Shown here piece by piece: positions 34,701-46,715 of a stretch of DNA of 64,000 nucleotides. The stretch covers positions 4,628,001-4,692,000 of the forward strand of contig OX387610.1 in assembly GCA_947568835.1 (NCBI GenBank), given 5' to 3'. Under the pieces are notes generated by a model. It was not told the origin of the DNA and ran no database searches. It was given only the letters and a program-made list of their open reading frames with translations. Position 1 is the stretch's first letter. Each line of letters starts with the position of its first letter. Position numbers and translations under genes: made by a program. Origin of the DNA: Protonemura montana. Taxonomy: Eukaryota; Arthropoda; Insecta; Plecoptera; Nemouridae.

Positions 34701-35557
34701 TTATTAAGTTACTGTGAATTTTAGGTCAATGAATTCCCGATTTTTTTTAATCCGGCCTTAAACTGGTTCCGTATGGAACGTTGTTTAACCTAAATGATAA
34801 CCTGAGAACAAATGATTAGTGTTTTACTATAGTCGGTATTTTTAAATTATTGTCTTTAATTTTACCCATCGTGACGAACTTGTGTCTTATCATGGGACGC
34901 TATATTTTTTTTTTCTTACTTCTGACAACATCTATATTTAAAGAAAACCAAAATCACCACTGTGACTCCGTCTAACTTATTGGTGCCTCTATTTGCATGA
35001 GAGTACACGCGTCTATTCGCACGCGATCGTATCGTTCTTGCGTCTCTAGGCCGAGCCTGGACACGAGCACGCCGACCCGAAATCAGGTACAAGCATTAAA
35101 AAGAAAAATAGGGGAAATAATCTGATAATCCTTGACCACACATGTGGACGGCGCTGGTGCATGCATGACGGTCCCAACTCACAGCGCCTATGAGAGGTGG
35201 GAAACGATATGCAATCAACTGGGGTAATGTCAATTAGTGTTCTAATTAAATAATTGCGCTTGACGAATTGATTGCAGCCAGGCATGATGCAACTAAACGA
35301 AGTAATTTGCAGATGGCGTGTGTTTCTGTGAGTGTCAAATCAGCCCGTGGAGTGCATGTGTTTTTATGCGTGTAATTTCAGCCCTTTGCTTGTAATTTCA
35401 GTCATCCGGTGCACTTGTTTTTCATGGAATAGGGATTGTGGAAAAGTGTAGGTACTTCCTTTCTGTAAGGTTTCAGCATTCCTAGTGCATTTGTTTTATG
35501 TACGTATTTTTAGCATCCAGTTGTTCGCGTGTAGTTACAACCTTTCTAGTGCGTGAC
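34701..35557. other. Unassigned DNA
   Basis: No supported gene. A 79-codon reverse frame (35046-35285) lacks domains. Confidence 0.4.
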
Positions 35558-35993
35558 CGAACGGTTTGGTGTGTTGGAAACACCGGTTCTCGTTGGATCA
35601 CCGAAGTTAAGCAACACTGCGCTGGATCAGGTATTGGATGGGTGATCATCATACACATGACCAGTTCTGTTCGGGAGAGAGGTTGGAGGGATGAAAGTTA
35701 ATACAGCAACTTCATTCGCCTTGCTTATCAACCTCTCGACAGCATGGATTTGTAAAGGAATCCTGTTGTGCGCGTTGTACCGTCCTTCGGAAGGGACGTT
35801 CAGCCGGTGGTCCCCTTGGTGTTCTTCGACAGGAGTAGGCTACGTGCCGGCACCGGGTTTTTCCTTTCCCTTCTAGGCTAGGTTAGGTTAATCATCATCC
35901 TCATCATCCACTCATTCACCGACGCCATTAGATCAGTGCTGCATGGCCAGATGTCAAACACTGCGTCGTTAAACACCACAAATCAATCAATGT
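35558..35993 (+). mobile_element. 5S-SINE, full length
   Basis: The cleanest forward-strand copy: head with intact CACCGAAGTTAAGCAACACT and TATTGGATGGGTGATC, middle, body, CTAGGCTAGGTTAGGTTAAT tract, CATCATCCTCATCATCCAC, and end CGTCGTTAAACACCACAAAT plus CAATCAATG. I could not see a clear target-site duplication. Confidence 0.92.
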
Positions 35994-36167
35994 TGTGCGC
36001 ACGGTAAAACTATGATCCTAAATGGCGTGGGACATTTTTACACTCTTTATCATTGCGTAGGCGATCACAGACTCATTGGAATGCTAGCACATACCATTGA
36101 CCCTCCTGATTCCCGTGCGTCGGAACTGTCAGACTATTGGAAAAGGAGCTAGACTGGAAACATGTGA

Positions 36168-36239
36168 GACCGAACCGGGAAACGAACCTGGGGCCACCTA
36201 ATTACTGATCTGTTGCTCTACTAACTAATCTATCTGGAC
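36168..36239 (-). mobile_element. Reverse-strand tRNA-like head, 72 nt
   Basis: On the reverse strand it starts GTCCAGATAGATTAGTTAG and ends GGTTCGTTTCCCGGTTCGGT plus C. The T-loop is TTCGTTT with stem CCAGG/CCCGG, and the B-box is GGTTCGTTTCC. The acceptor pairs 5 of 7. Length fits a tRNA, but the D and acceptor stems have mismatches and the 5' end matches the SINE heads at 15.9 and 56.4 kb. I read it as a tRNA-derived element, not a working tRNA gene. Confidence 0.6.
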
Positions 36240-38703
36240 ACACATATTTTAACTTCACTGGGTGCGATAAGTGAGCCCCGTGAGGGGGGAAGAGGCCGAG
36301 TACTTAGCAACTCTAGGATGCTAATTCGACGCTACTGTGTACAGAATGGTATGTCACTTTTGTTGATCATACGGTCACATTGTTGGTCGTATTAAAAACT
36401 GCTCGGTAAAAACTGACTGCTCAATTAGCGCCGACCGATTAGTTCTCATCGAGTCTGGCGTGGAATGTCCCGTTTCCAGGAGGTCCTAATTGGGAATAAT
36501 ACAATGACACTTTGCACGGCCTACCGATGGGTTCAGTAGCAGCCATGCGCATGTCCGGTAAGCCGGTCACGTGGCCGACCGTGGGTGTAAATCAATTACT
36601 GGGAAGTTAGGTGATTATCGTTTGGAATATAATTAGCGCCAGAGATTTGGGGCAGTTAATAGGGTGAGAGCCGAATTGGGATTTAAGCAGCTTTTTTATT
36701 TCATTAACTCGACGTATGGCTTTCGTTTGTAATTATCAGAGTGTGTTCTACTTTTGAAACGTTGTATTGATCGCTTCCAGTTACCTGGGTGGGGATCACG
36801 TCACGTTTTCGTTAAGAGTTAACGAGCGTTATCTCAGAAAATTTAAGGGTTAATTAATTTTCTTTATCGTGATATGACGTTCGTGATGTCTGGCGTAAAT
36901 TTGACATGATCGATACTCGGTTCTCTTCGCCCAACTGAACTTGAATCAGCGGTTCGTTCGGTGACCTTCACGAAGTTACAGATGCGATACACTTTTACTG
37001 CGGTAATCTTCAAACTTTGTAATGAGATTCCTTGTCTCGGTTATTATTATAGATGGATTTAAGGTAATATTCCATTTGAAACATTGTTTGGCATATATTC
37101 AAATAACATTCGTTTCCTCTATTAGACTAGTTGGTCTAGGTAAGGCTTATGCAATGAAAATTTAGAGAACATTTTGGTATACCTGTGTGTGGTTCCTGGT
37201 ACAATACGGTACAATGTTACTTGAGAGGGTTGTAGTGCCTCCATCTTTAATGAGAAGGGGGGGGGGGGGGATTCAGGGATTTTTTCATTTTTTTTATTTG
37301 GTGTTGATTGTTAAACTGTTTTGTCAACTAAAAACATCACTTTGAATGTAAATTTTCGGAAAAATTATTTGTAAAAATAAAATAAATCACAAACTGGATG
37401 TAACTATAAGAGAGGTTGTTCGAAATGGTTGGCTTGTGTATTTTTTGTGTGCAGTTTTGTAGTGTTAACAGATTGAACAAATTTGGAATCCATAGCTGTT
37501 AGGAAAACTCTGATTTTTTCACTCTGAAAAACACCGAAAAAACGCCTTGAATATGCTCGCTTACAACGCGTGTAACTATAAGACAAAACAATATCTCTGG
37601 TTTTGAAAAGTGTCAATCTGTTGCCAATAGTGTGATGAGTCGCCTAGTTTTTGTTTCGTCGCGATCTGACAAGTGGTTTGGCTGATTAGTTGCATCCAGT
37701 AAACCAAGATATAGACCTGAGTAAGCTCCCACTCCAATAGACCTGAGTAGGCACCGTATACAAAAGCCAGAAGAACAGTGTTGAAAATATGTCCTGAAAA
37801 TAATACTGGTTGTAATCTCTTATTTATTTTTGTAAAATTTCAGTTGAAATCTCTTTTTATCTGCATTTTTTTTCGACACCAAAAAGTCTTTAAATCCCTC
37901 TGTCAAAAGGTTTGACATTAAAATCTACCAAAAATTGTGCCATAGTTTCGTTCCAGCTCGCTGCGCACTTCCAAACAATCTCTAACATTATTTACCCGCT
38001 TTAATCGCGACAGTCCTCAGGCCGCTAAGCCGACAAAACCCCTTTGTTCTACAATCCCTTTGTCAGACTCTCCTCAAACCTTGAACTTGCTAAACATTAA
38101 CGTGCCGCCCAACACAATCACGGCCACAGCGACACGTCCCACAGACCAACAATCACATGACCACTCGCCGCACAGTCGGCACCAATTGTTATGCAACTGC
38201 ACGCCCTAAGCCTTTTAGCAATGCCGCCAACCGTACCGCGCGCGTAAATAAATTCCAGCGTTGAAATTAATTGCTGAGATAAATTCATTTGCATTATTTA
38301 ATGGTTGGCAATGCCGTGTAGATTGCCCATCAACGTGTAGCTGTATCACCGAGAGCAGTGTTACCAATAAAGCGACGGCGTAATGCCTTTCATGTGAATG
38401 CAAAAGAGTATATAGGGTGGGAATGTTAGGGATTTACTGGTGGTGTTCACTGTGGGTGGTAACATTGTTAGTGGCTATTTTTGTTTTTCTCGTCTAGGGT
38501 TGATTTTATTTACCGCGCTTTCGGCTCGTTAATGCACTTGGTAGTCTTTTTGTGGTTGGACACTCGCCAGTGGACGTTGTTGGAATCGAATACCAGGCAC
38601 CTCCACTATGGGGGAGAGAGATGGAACTAATTGAGTTTTGCTTACCCTTTTTCGGGTTTTGGCTGGGGGGATGTTTTTGAACTTGTTGCGTCGTTATCGA
38701 CAG
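36240..38703. promoter_or_regulatory. Mostly repeat-free DNA; candidate regulatory cluster 36380-36860
   Basis: 36380-36860 holds two exact AATTAGCGCC 10-mers (36423 and 36631), CCTAATTGGG, CAATTACTGGGAAGTTAGGTG, GTTAATAGG and GTAATTATCAG, with no repeat. A third exact 10-mer is at 46892. The rest has a 14-bp G run (37257-37270) and no gene. Enhancer function is inferred from motif density only. Confidence 0.25.
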
Positions 38704-38798
38704 ATTCCGTGGACGACGATGCGATCAGCTTCCGGTTATACCGAACAGATACGGGAGGGAGATATTCAGGAGTATTTTGACACATTCAAAGATAGGAG
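38704..38798 (+). other. Candidate internal exon (unassigned)
   Basis: TATCGACAG at 38703 precedes 95 bp, followed by consensus donor AG/GTAAGT at 38799. The frame starting with the first base is open throughout and contains GYTEQIREGDIQEYFDTFKD; a second frame is also open. The acceptor has only a modest pyrimidine tract. No family recognised. Confidence 0.22.
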
Positions 38799-40094
38799 GT
38801 AAGTCAAGAGTCGATGTATGATCGAGTATGATCGAGTCGAGCTTGATGTTGCAGATTCTTTCGTCAATAGGGTCTTACAAAATAAGAATAGTTTTGACCT
38901 GGGGGTAAATATAAAAGAAATCCATTGATAATTGGAAGAAAGGGTACGTTATGGACCGACAACTTTTTAAATTTTTTCTATACGATAGTTCTTCCTGTTA
39001 TTGTTGTTAACATCGGTTGGGGAATGAAGATAGGACAGAGAAGCTAACAGATGAGGAAATATATAATCGATTTTTGTCTGTGTCCAATCGATCCACGCGC
39101 GGTTGTTGTTGAAGCACATACAAATACAATAACAGAAGGAAAAGTGAAGTTGCCGATGGCGTGCTACTATGTTGCCTAAAGGAAACCTTAGACATTTCAA
39201 AAGGGAATCTGAAGATGCGTGAGATGACTGTACCGACTTGTAACAGAAAGCAAATGAGACAGTTTCGAGAAGGAGACAAATTGTAGGAATTGTGCAAATT
39301 ATAGTACCATTTTTTTCGGTGCTCAAAGTCATTATTTGCAAAATTCACATTTCTGCGATTTGTACATGTTCTAGTTTAAGGAAACGAACCAGTTTTTTTC
39401 ATTCTTGAAATCTTGCGGTAAGCGAATGTAAGTTGGTGCTAATTAATGAGCATGAAAAGACAAGACACACTTTGTGAGAACAAGGACCAGTGGATCACTG
39501 GAGTTTGAGATGTCAACGGAAGTATGTTATGGTAGTACCACAGAGGCAAGTTCTTAACTGACAGTTATCGTTTTATCGAGACATTGTGAAACACATTTTA
39601 AACGACATAATTCGTGCTTTTAAAATTAAATTCAATCTTCACGTCGGTAACTCCAGCAGTTATCAACAGTTACGACGCGCGTTCATCGACTCCCCGGACA
39701 TGAATCAAGCAAGTTCCACTCTAGGGTGCACTTCCTTTGCTAGCTCAATTAAATATTTACATCCGTACCGGCTTAGCGCCAGCCTCGAATCCAACCCTTT
39801 CTGCACACTGACAAATTGACGTTCGCTTCAATGGGCCCCCGCTAATGTATTCAACGCGACGCGTGCAGAGCGCGCTGGGGTAGCAGTGCTCGTACCGCGC
39901 TGAGCTCTCGCTGCGATTCACGCTACGACGTGGAAAGAGGCGAGTTGGTGAAAGGATCCATTCAAACTGTGAGCAAGGGATAAGAAATCGGCTGAACTCT
40001 GCTCCAATTCAGTCAAGTTGCTGGCGTGTCTCTCGAGAATATCTAGATGTAATGATTTTATCTTCAGTTCATAAGCAAAAGTCATGTGTTCGAT
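38799..40094. other. Unassigned DNA
   Basis: Reverse frames at 38967-39348 overlap each other and lack domains. 39590-39900 is GC-richer and contains CTTAGCGCCAGCC (39772), a relative of the AATTAGCGCC motif. Confidence 0.35.
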
Positions 40095-40458
40095 TTCTGT
40101 ATTGGATGGGTGTCCATCGTACACATGACTAGTTCTGTCCGGAAGAGAGGTTGGAGGGATCAAAGTTAGTACAGCATCTTAATTCGCTTTGCTTATCAAC
40201 CTCACGACAGCATGAATGTGTGGAGGAATCCTGCTGCTCGTATTGTACCGTCATTCGGAAGGGATGTTAGGCCGGTGGTCCCCTTGGTCTTCGACAAGAG
40301 TAAGCTATCTGCTGTCACCGGAATTCCCCTCCTCCCTTGTAGACTAGGTTAAGTACATCATCAACCTCAGAATCAACTATGCATTCACCGACGACATTAA
40401 ACCAGTGCCACAGTTGTCAAAACAGTTCGTCGTTAAACCCTCATAATCAATTTTATTT
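40095..40458 (+). mobile_element. 5S-SINE, head mostly missing
   Basis: Starts at CTGTATTGGATGGGTGTCCA (end of head), then middle, body and end (TTCGTCGTTAAACCCTCATA). Diverged, with a shortened CGACAAGAGTAAGCTATC block. Confidence 0.88.
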
Positions 40459-42171
40459 TTCTAAATGTTATTGCAATTGTGACTCCTTTTAATTTTTTAT
40501 CTCATTTTTCAAGATTTAATGCATCTTTGTTACAGTTTGCCATATTATTTGTTACGAAACTTCCTCTGCTTCGTGTGAAATTCCAGAAATAAATCTAGCT
40601 TTATACCGATTTAGTAAAATCTGTATCTAAAAGTGGCTAAAAGTTCTATAATCCAATAGGTCTGCCTTCTTAGGTTGAATTTGTGCCATGAATATAAAAA
40701 AAATGAGTGGTTTCGAACAAAATGGCGGATAAAACTGCATCTTCGACTAAAACCCGTAAGTCTTATTGAATTTCCAATCAGTCTCGCAAAAGACGCTCGA
40801 ATTCCTACGAAGATCTTTTCAGTTTTCGACGCGCAATCGAATGAGCGCTGCGCACCGTATGTTTTATAATACCGTGAGCCACGTTCAACCTTTTCTCCAC
40901 GACGAACGAAACTGAAACAAAAACTGGATGCGGCAAGCCGAGCTCGCGTCACGCCGCTTTATGATAATTTTCGAAAATAAAATTACCGACGCAAAAAGAG
41001 CTGAACCGTGGAATGCGGTGAAAAAAAAAAACATTCGGAATTGTAAATTTTTCCCCATCGCAAGTAACTTAATATTGCACTCGTCTGTTTCTCTCCCGAG
41101 TTCCACCGTCTCAATTACGAGAGTTACGCATATACAATTGCAATCCGATAAATTACCTTCTCCCCCATTTTCTTCTTTCCACACTCTTTTCCAGGTCTTC
41201 CTTCGCTCTCGAGCCACCTCCAGAGGTGCACTGGTCTGGTGAGTCCAGTTTACTAGGACCCTCAAGTCAAATAGTGACTCACAAAACTGGAAACTAAAAT
41301 TGAATTTGATAATTAAAATCGTTCTCAAACGTATATTTTTTTTATATGATTGAAAAAAAAATAACATTCAGTTAGGATGGAAATCAGAGTATCTGATTGG
41401 CTGTGACCATAATTATATCTGCTTCATTAATTACTTTCAATTGGTTGTTGTTAAACTGGCCGGTAACATGAAGTGAATGACGGGCAGTTCACCAAAAGAC
41501 TGAATTAAATTGTATTGAATGTTGCCCGTAAAGCTGGGCAAGATCTAAAATTTTTTCAAGCAAGAGCCACAAAATGAAACCTGTGAAGTGGCGCATGTGG
41601 AAAATAAAAAAAAATATGCTTGAAACGAGTCGGATTTGCTTCCGAATACGGCACCGACTGCAATATTCTTGTCCCATTATTTAAACCTTCGCAGTCCGCC
41701 ACTGGATGTTACCACTGTTCTTGCCTGCTGTACCGCATTTTCCCGTCTTTCTACTTTCTTTCTCCCTAACTTTCTCTCTAACTTTCTCTCATCTAACTCC
41801 CTTCTTTCTCCTTTATTGTTTAAAATTTGTACCCGATCGTCGGCAATTCTCCTCTGTCCACGTGCTTTTGTGCAATCAGTCTGAAACCGCCCGAAGCCGG
41901 GCCACGTTGCCGACAGAGTGCTCTAGAAGTCTACGTAGACAAACACAATCGGAGATTCTTGCATCATTATCTAGATTTTTATAGGTGATTTTTTATTTAA
42001 ATCTTACCAAGAAAGAACTTTAAATTCGGCCATGACGCTCACCCTAAAGCGCGAGTCACTGGGTGCACAATTTGACAATTTGACAAGGGACTTACAGGTA
42101 GAATTTGAGTAGCTAATTTTTAAGTTTTCGCAAAAATTAACCGCCCAATCAACTAATTAACTGACAGAAAT
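40459..42171. other. Unassigned DNA with a very short exon-like segment
   Basis: Long frames on both strands (40611-41367) overlap and have lysine/arginine-rich but domain-free translations. CT-rich stretch at 41740-41815. No gene assigned. Confidence 0.4.
41195..41238 (+). other. Candidate micro-exon (unassigned)
   Basis: Preceded by the best pyrimidine tract in the window (41156-41190, CT-rich) and TTCCAG, followed by donor TG/GTGAGT. Of 44 bp, one frame reads SSFALEPPPEVHWS. Phase fits the open frame of 38704-38798. Small size and lack of any homolog in view keep confidence low. Confidence 0.22.
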
Positions 42172-42450
42172 GGAGGACGTGTCTTGGTGGAGTCGCCGTC
42201 GTTCGAGTGTCAAGAAATTTGATTTCGTTATTACTCGCATTTGGGACGGGTTTACGCTGAATTATTCTTTTTTAAATGCTTACCTCAACAAATGATAAAC
42301 GAGTATTGATATTTTGAGTCATAGTTAATTCACTATCGAGTCTTTTTTAAAAGGATTAACGCAGGTGTTATCGGGTGGCACCTACCGTTACTATGTGTTG
42401 CCTGCTCGTTTGCTCAGCAGAACGTTATTATTAGCACTCGGAATCTGAAA
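42172..42450 (+). mobile_element. MITE-like family X, copy 2
   Basis: GGTGGAGTCGCCGTCGTTCG, TTACTCGCATTTGGGAC, TTACCTCAACAAATGATAAA, TATTGATATTTTGAGTCAT, ATCGGGTGGCACCTACCG and CTCGTTTGCTCAGCAGAACG follow the family order. The end block CTGCTCGTTTGCTCAGCAG is itself an inverted repeat. Confidence 0.75.
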
Positions 42451-43528
42451 AAACCTATAACACATTTGCTTATAAGGTCACATTTACAGATGTGGTTATT
42501 TTTTCTATAAATAAATATAGGTTTGGCAAAATATGATACATAAAATTGGAACGGAGTTGGCACAATGAAAAATAACCTGTTACAATTTGACACGTCGAAA
42601 GCTGGCATGCGTGAAACTTATCTCTGAAACTGACATTGCGGCAATAGTGAAATATTTTACCATTATCGATCCCTTGTGAGCAAATGTGCAATTTAAAACC
42701 AGCGACAATCTCGCAACATTCGGGATTCGGAACACTTTTCAATAAGTTCAAAAACAAAACAAAAACTTTACCTAAAGATGCCATTTCACTTCGTTTAGCT
42801 TTGAATCTCAGTTAAAAGTACACTTGAAACTGCTTTTTAAAATGTATCACATGTATCGGCATACCTAAATTCGACTTGTTCTTGTTGCAGAAGTTAATAT
42901 TTAGGTCGCCAAATCCTCTTTATCTCAGATAGTCCATCCTGGATGGTGTAAAAAACCAAATCCGCAATGCAATTCACTCTGCTTTCAAAGTAATTTACCA
43001 CATAGCAGCGCACGATGACCTGGATACCAACGTCGATCATAAAGCAAAGTGTCGGGATGTCAACCTACAACCTTTGCCCCCCCCCCCCCCCCCCCCCCCC
43101 CCCCGAAGAAGACACCAACTAGACAAAGTTCTTCGGTCGCGTTCCCCCCCAAGGAAATGTCGTAGCCAGGAATTATTAATGGCTACACCTTCCTTCAATA
43201 CACTGCCTTCTAATATTCATGTGTCCAATTTGAGCCGGCGGAGACAGAGATTAGTTTGGCGGGTAGGGGACTGGCAGCGCCACCGGCGGGACTAATAAAT
43301 CATTCACGCGCCCTGGTGTCGCTACGTGGAACTAGACGAGGAGACTGTTTTTTTTATTGTTAACTCCGTGGGTGTACTGATACAGAATACGAGCGGGGAA
43401 AAAAGAAGCGGTGCTCTGAGCTTGTCGGACCGTGACATAAGATGGAAGGTAAAAACAAAAAGCGTGATTGTGCAACATGGCGAACATGAATCTGTACAGA
43501 GATTAGAGTTAGATCGAGTTGCTTAACT
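42451..43528. other. Unassigned DNA with a 28-bp poly-C
   Basis: Poly-C at 43077-43104. No gene; frames across the poly-C are low-complexity. Confidence 0.4.
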
Positions 43529-43975
43529 GAACGGCAAAGCGTGTTGGGAACACCGTTTCCCATGAGATCGGCGAAGTTAAGTAACACTGCGCTGGGTCAG
43601 GGATTGGATGGGTGACCACCGAACGGTTTGGCGTGTTGGAAACACCGGTTCTCATGAGATCGACGAAGTTAAGTAACACTGAGCTGGGTCAGGGATTGGA
43701 TGGGTGACCACCGAACGGTTTGGCATGTTGGGAACACCGGTTCTCATGAGATCACCGAAGTTAAGTAACACTGAGCTGGGTCAGGGATTGGATGGGTGAC
43801 CACCGAACGGTTTGGCATGTTGGGAACACCGGTTCTCATGAGATCATCGAAGTTAAGTAACACTGCGCTGGGTCAGGAATTGGATGGGTGACCACCGAAC
43901 GGTTTAGCGTGTTGGAAACACCGGTTCTCATGAGATCACCGAAGTTAAGTAACACTGCACTGGATCAGGTATTTT
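43529..43975 (+). repeat. Tandem array of 5S-SINE heads, about 4.8 units of 92 bp
   Basis: Unit starts at 43529, 43621, 43713, 43805 and 43897, exactly 92 bp apart. Units 2-5 share AAGTTAAGTAACACTG and AGGGATTGGATGGGTGACCA, distinct from the array at 10.1 kb, so each array was homogenised or amplified locally. The last unit stops at GGATCAGGTATTTTC with no SINE body. Confidence 0.92.
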
Positions 43976-44369
43976 CATATGATCCATTTGTATATGTGTA
44001 TGTATATTAGTTTCGCCTTCTTCATCTTGTTGGACGGGTCAACGCGCCAGAAGGTGCGATCGCTGGCCGCGTGGTGTCCGCAGAGTTGCGGTGAGCATGC
44101 GTAGGTTTCCGAACTGTTTCCCGATCTACGGACTCCCTGACCAGAGTCTTCCTGAATCTCTTGCCGTGTTCTGTCTTCTTACCTTGAAGCCAACCAATGC
44201 CCTATGAACCACTCGAGTCATCCACCTTGTGATACGACACGGAATCAGCTTCCAGACTCAACTGCTGTAGTTGCAAGTTGTGTTTGCTGTTGATGAGTTC
44301 CTGACACCTCATATTGATGGAATTAACTGGAAGTATCTATGTACAAACTGAAACCTTAGCTTGATTGAT
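43976..44369. other. Unassigned DNA
   Basis: GC-balanced, no repeat or gene recognised. Confidence 0.4.
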
Positions 44370-44614
44370 AACTAGGAAATAGTTGAGTGGATGTTTTCAG
44401 AGCCATGGTTTGATTTTATGATGTGTTTTCCGGTTTTGCTCTGTTGGGACGAGGTTTGTGGCCCTAGAAAGGGTCTCAAGTCTTTAGGGTCTCCAGAAGA
44501 TGACGAGCCGTGCCTCGTCAAAAAGTCAAGACTTGAGACCCTTTCTAGGGCCACAAACCTCGTCCCAGCAGATCAAAACCGGAAAACACATCATAAAAAC
44601 TAGGAAATAGTTGA
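44370..44614. repeat. Foldback: 70-bp inverted repeat between 17-bp direct repeats
   Basis: Arms 44414-44483 and 44529-44598 are reverse complements with two mismatches; the 45-nt loop itself contains TGACGAG/CTCGTCA. AACTAGGAAATAGTTGA occurs at 44370-44386 and 44598-44614 on either side. RNA from either strand would form a long near-perfect hairpin. It could be a foldback transposon, a breakpoint repair product, or a hairpin-RNA locus. Confidence 0.9.
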
Positions 44615-44849
44615 ACAAATTGTCATTAAAAATAATAATATACTTTTGATTTTCATTGAATCATGAAACAATTTTCATCAATTATTTTTATTGAGTGACG
44701 TCAGATGTGACCTTGTATCAATTCTCTCCAATCATGTTAGTGACCTTGACAGTTACACCAATAGAAAGAGATTATCGTAAGTGTTCAATTTATCTGAAAG
44801 ACAATTAGCCTCCATTCATTTTTTAAAATATATCTATATATATCTTTTT

Positions 44850-45096
44850 AATATCGTTGCGTGTATATCAATCGTTGAGGTAAACATTGATGGAGATTTT
44901 TTGAGCATGAAACGTCTCAAAAGCGAGTTAACCTACGAGAAATATCGAAATTAAATTTTATACGACAGTGGCTCCACTTAACGTGATGTTCCGGTACTCT
45001 GCATTTTTGTCGGTAAGGTAGTCAATTGGCGGCCATCTTTCACGCAGAGACTGTAATATTGACGTTGTTTCTCTACCTAGAACCTGCACACTCAAC
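44850..45096 (+). mobile_element. Half copy of the long-TIR MITE
   Basis: Contains CGTTGAGGTAAACATTGATG, AAAAGCGAGTTAACCTACGA and the right inverted repeat from ACGACAGTGGCTCCACTTAA to CACACTCAAC. It matches 53667-53887. The left inverted repeat is missing. Confidence 0.85.
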
Positions 45097-45982
45097 GGTG
45101 TAAGGAAGTATGTAAGACATCTGATGTGATTTATAGACAATTGTGGGCTTTCTTTGCAGAGAACACAAGAAGTACTTGCTTCTGTCACTTCGTCAATTGG
45201 TATTTTTCTTTTTAACCAAATACAAAGTTTAATATGGAATTTATTTTTGTTAACTCATTTACTATCACATTATTTAATTTCACTACTCATCGAAATAAAA
45301 ATAATTGCACTTATAAATAAAATATTTGTAAAATTAAGACTAATTTTAATAATGGAATTTACCTTTTTAAATTGTCTTGCGATTTTTATACTTAATACCT
45401 AGATGAACACAAGTCCAAACGAACCGTAAAAAAGGTCCGAATGCCAAATCCCCATCAATCACAGGTCTGTCAACTTATCGATTTTTGTCAACGAACCTAA
45501 ATACAAAACCAATTCGAAAACAGTCTTCAAAGCCAGCGAGCGCGGCAAGTCGTCTCAACCTCCAAGACCATAGTTCCCGATTTGCCATCCCACCCCCTTA
45601 CACCCCCTTACACCCCCTTACACCCTCTCCTTGCGCTAGTCGTGATAACGTACGACCACTAACGCGCTGGGCCGCATCTGGCGGCCGTAACTAACGCAAT
45701 AACAGTATCATATATAATCTACCTAGCCCATTAGCCCCCCCTACCCCCATCCCCCCTACCCCATGTGACGCCGTGCAAGGGGATATCGCACAACAGTGTA
45801 TTTATACCGTGCCTTGGTATGATCGCGGGCTCGAGTGAACAATACGATGTACAGTATCGACGTCGCGACGTTGGGAGACGTCATGCTGAGATTTGCTGCG
45901 AGCATTTAATGGTCTTGTATGGAAATTATTTGCAATTGACTCCGAGAATAAATTGTTTTGCCTCCTTTACCACTGTCGGCTA
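45097..45982. other. Unassigned DNA with small C-rich repeats
   Basis: Three copies of CACCCCCTTA at 45591-45620 and C-rich sequence at 45733-45762. AT-rich before 45480. No gene recognised. Confidence 0.4.
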
Positions 45983-46715
45983 TGGTATTGTCTATTGTGA
46001 GCATTGCCTACTTTAAGCCTTGGTATTACCTATTTTAAGGTATGGTGTTGGCTACTTTGATCCATGGTGTTGGCTACTTCAAGCGATGGTTTTGCCTACT
46101 TCAAGCTCTGGTATTGCCTATTTTAAGGTATGGTGTTGGCTACTTTGATCCATGGTGTTGGCTACTTCAAGCGATGGTTTTGCCTACTTCAAGCTCTGGT
46201 ATTGCCTATTTTAAGGTATGGTGTTGGCTACTTTGATCCATGGTGTTGGCTACTTCAAGCGATGGTTTTGCCTACTTCAAGCTCTGGTATTGCCTATTTT
46301 AAGGTATGGTGTTGGCTACTTTGATCCATGGTGTTGGCTACTTCAAGCGATGGTTTTGCCTACTTTAAGCCTAGTTTTGCCTACTTTAAGCCTGGTTTTG
46401 CCTACCCTAAGCCCTGGTTTTGCCTACTTCAAGGGATGGTGTTGCCTACTTCAAGCGATGGTGTTGCCTACTTCAAGCGATGGTGTTGCCTACTTCAAGC
46501 GATGGTGTTGCCTACTTCAAGCGATGGTGTTGCCTACTTCAAGCGATGGTGTTGCCTACTTCAAGCGATGGTTTTGCCTACCTTAAGCCCTGGTATTGTT
46601 CCCTTTGATCCATGGTGTTGCCTACTTTAGACCATGATCATGCCTACTTGATCTTGCCTACTCGGCCTCGGTCTTGCCTATATGGTCATTTTCTTGCCTT
46701 CTTGGTCTTTGATTA
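45983..46715 (+). repeat. 22-bp minisatellite with 88-bp higher-order unit
   Basis: Monomer GGTGTTGCCTACTTCAAGCG plus AT. From about 46020 to 46340, four monomer variants repeat as an 88-bp block (GGTATTGCC, GGTGTTGGC...TTTGATCC, GGTGTTGGC...TTCAAGCG, GGTTTTGCC). From about 46430 to 46590 a single monomer repeats alone. The outer ends decay (CTTGCCTATATGGTC). Open frames arise because 22 x 3 keeps phase. Confidence 0.95.

Noticed and set aside
36168-36239. Working tRNA gene on the reverse strand
   Set aside because: Mismatches in acceptor and D stems, and its 5' end matches the SINE head family.
40885-41367. 160-codon reverse-strand frame as a gene
   Set aside because: No domain, overlaps an equally open forward frame, and covers poly-A and T runs.
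43529-43975. A second 5S rRNA gene cluster
   Set aside because: Same reasoning; diverged heads with no full 120-nt 5S sequence.
46042-46630. Overlapping forward frames of 64-122 codons
   Set aside because: Translations of the 22/88-bp satellite, which stays open in several frames.
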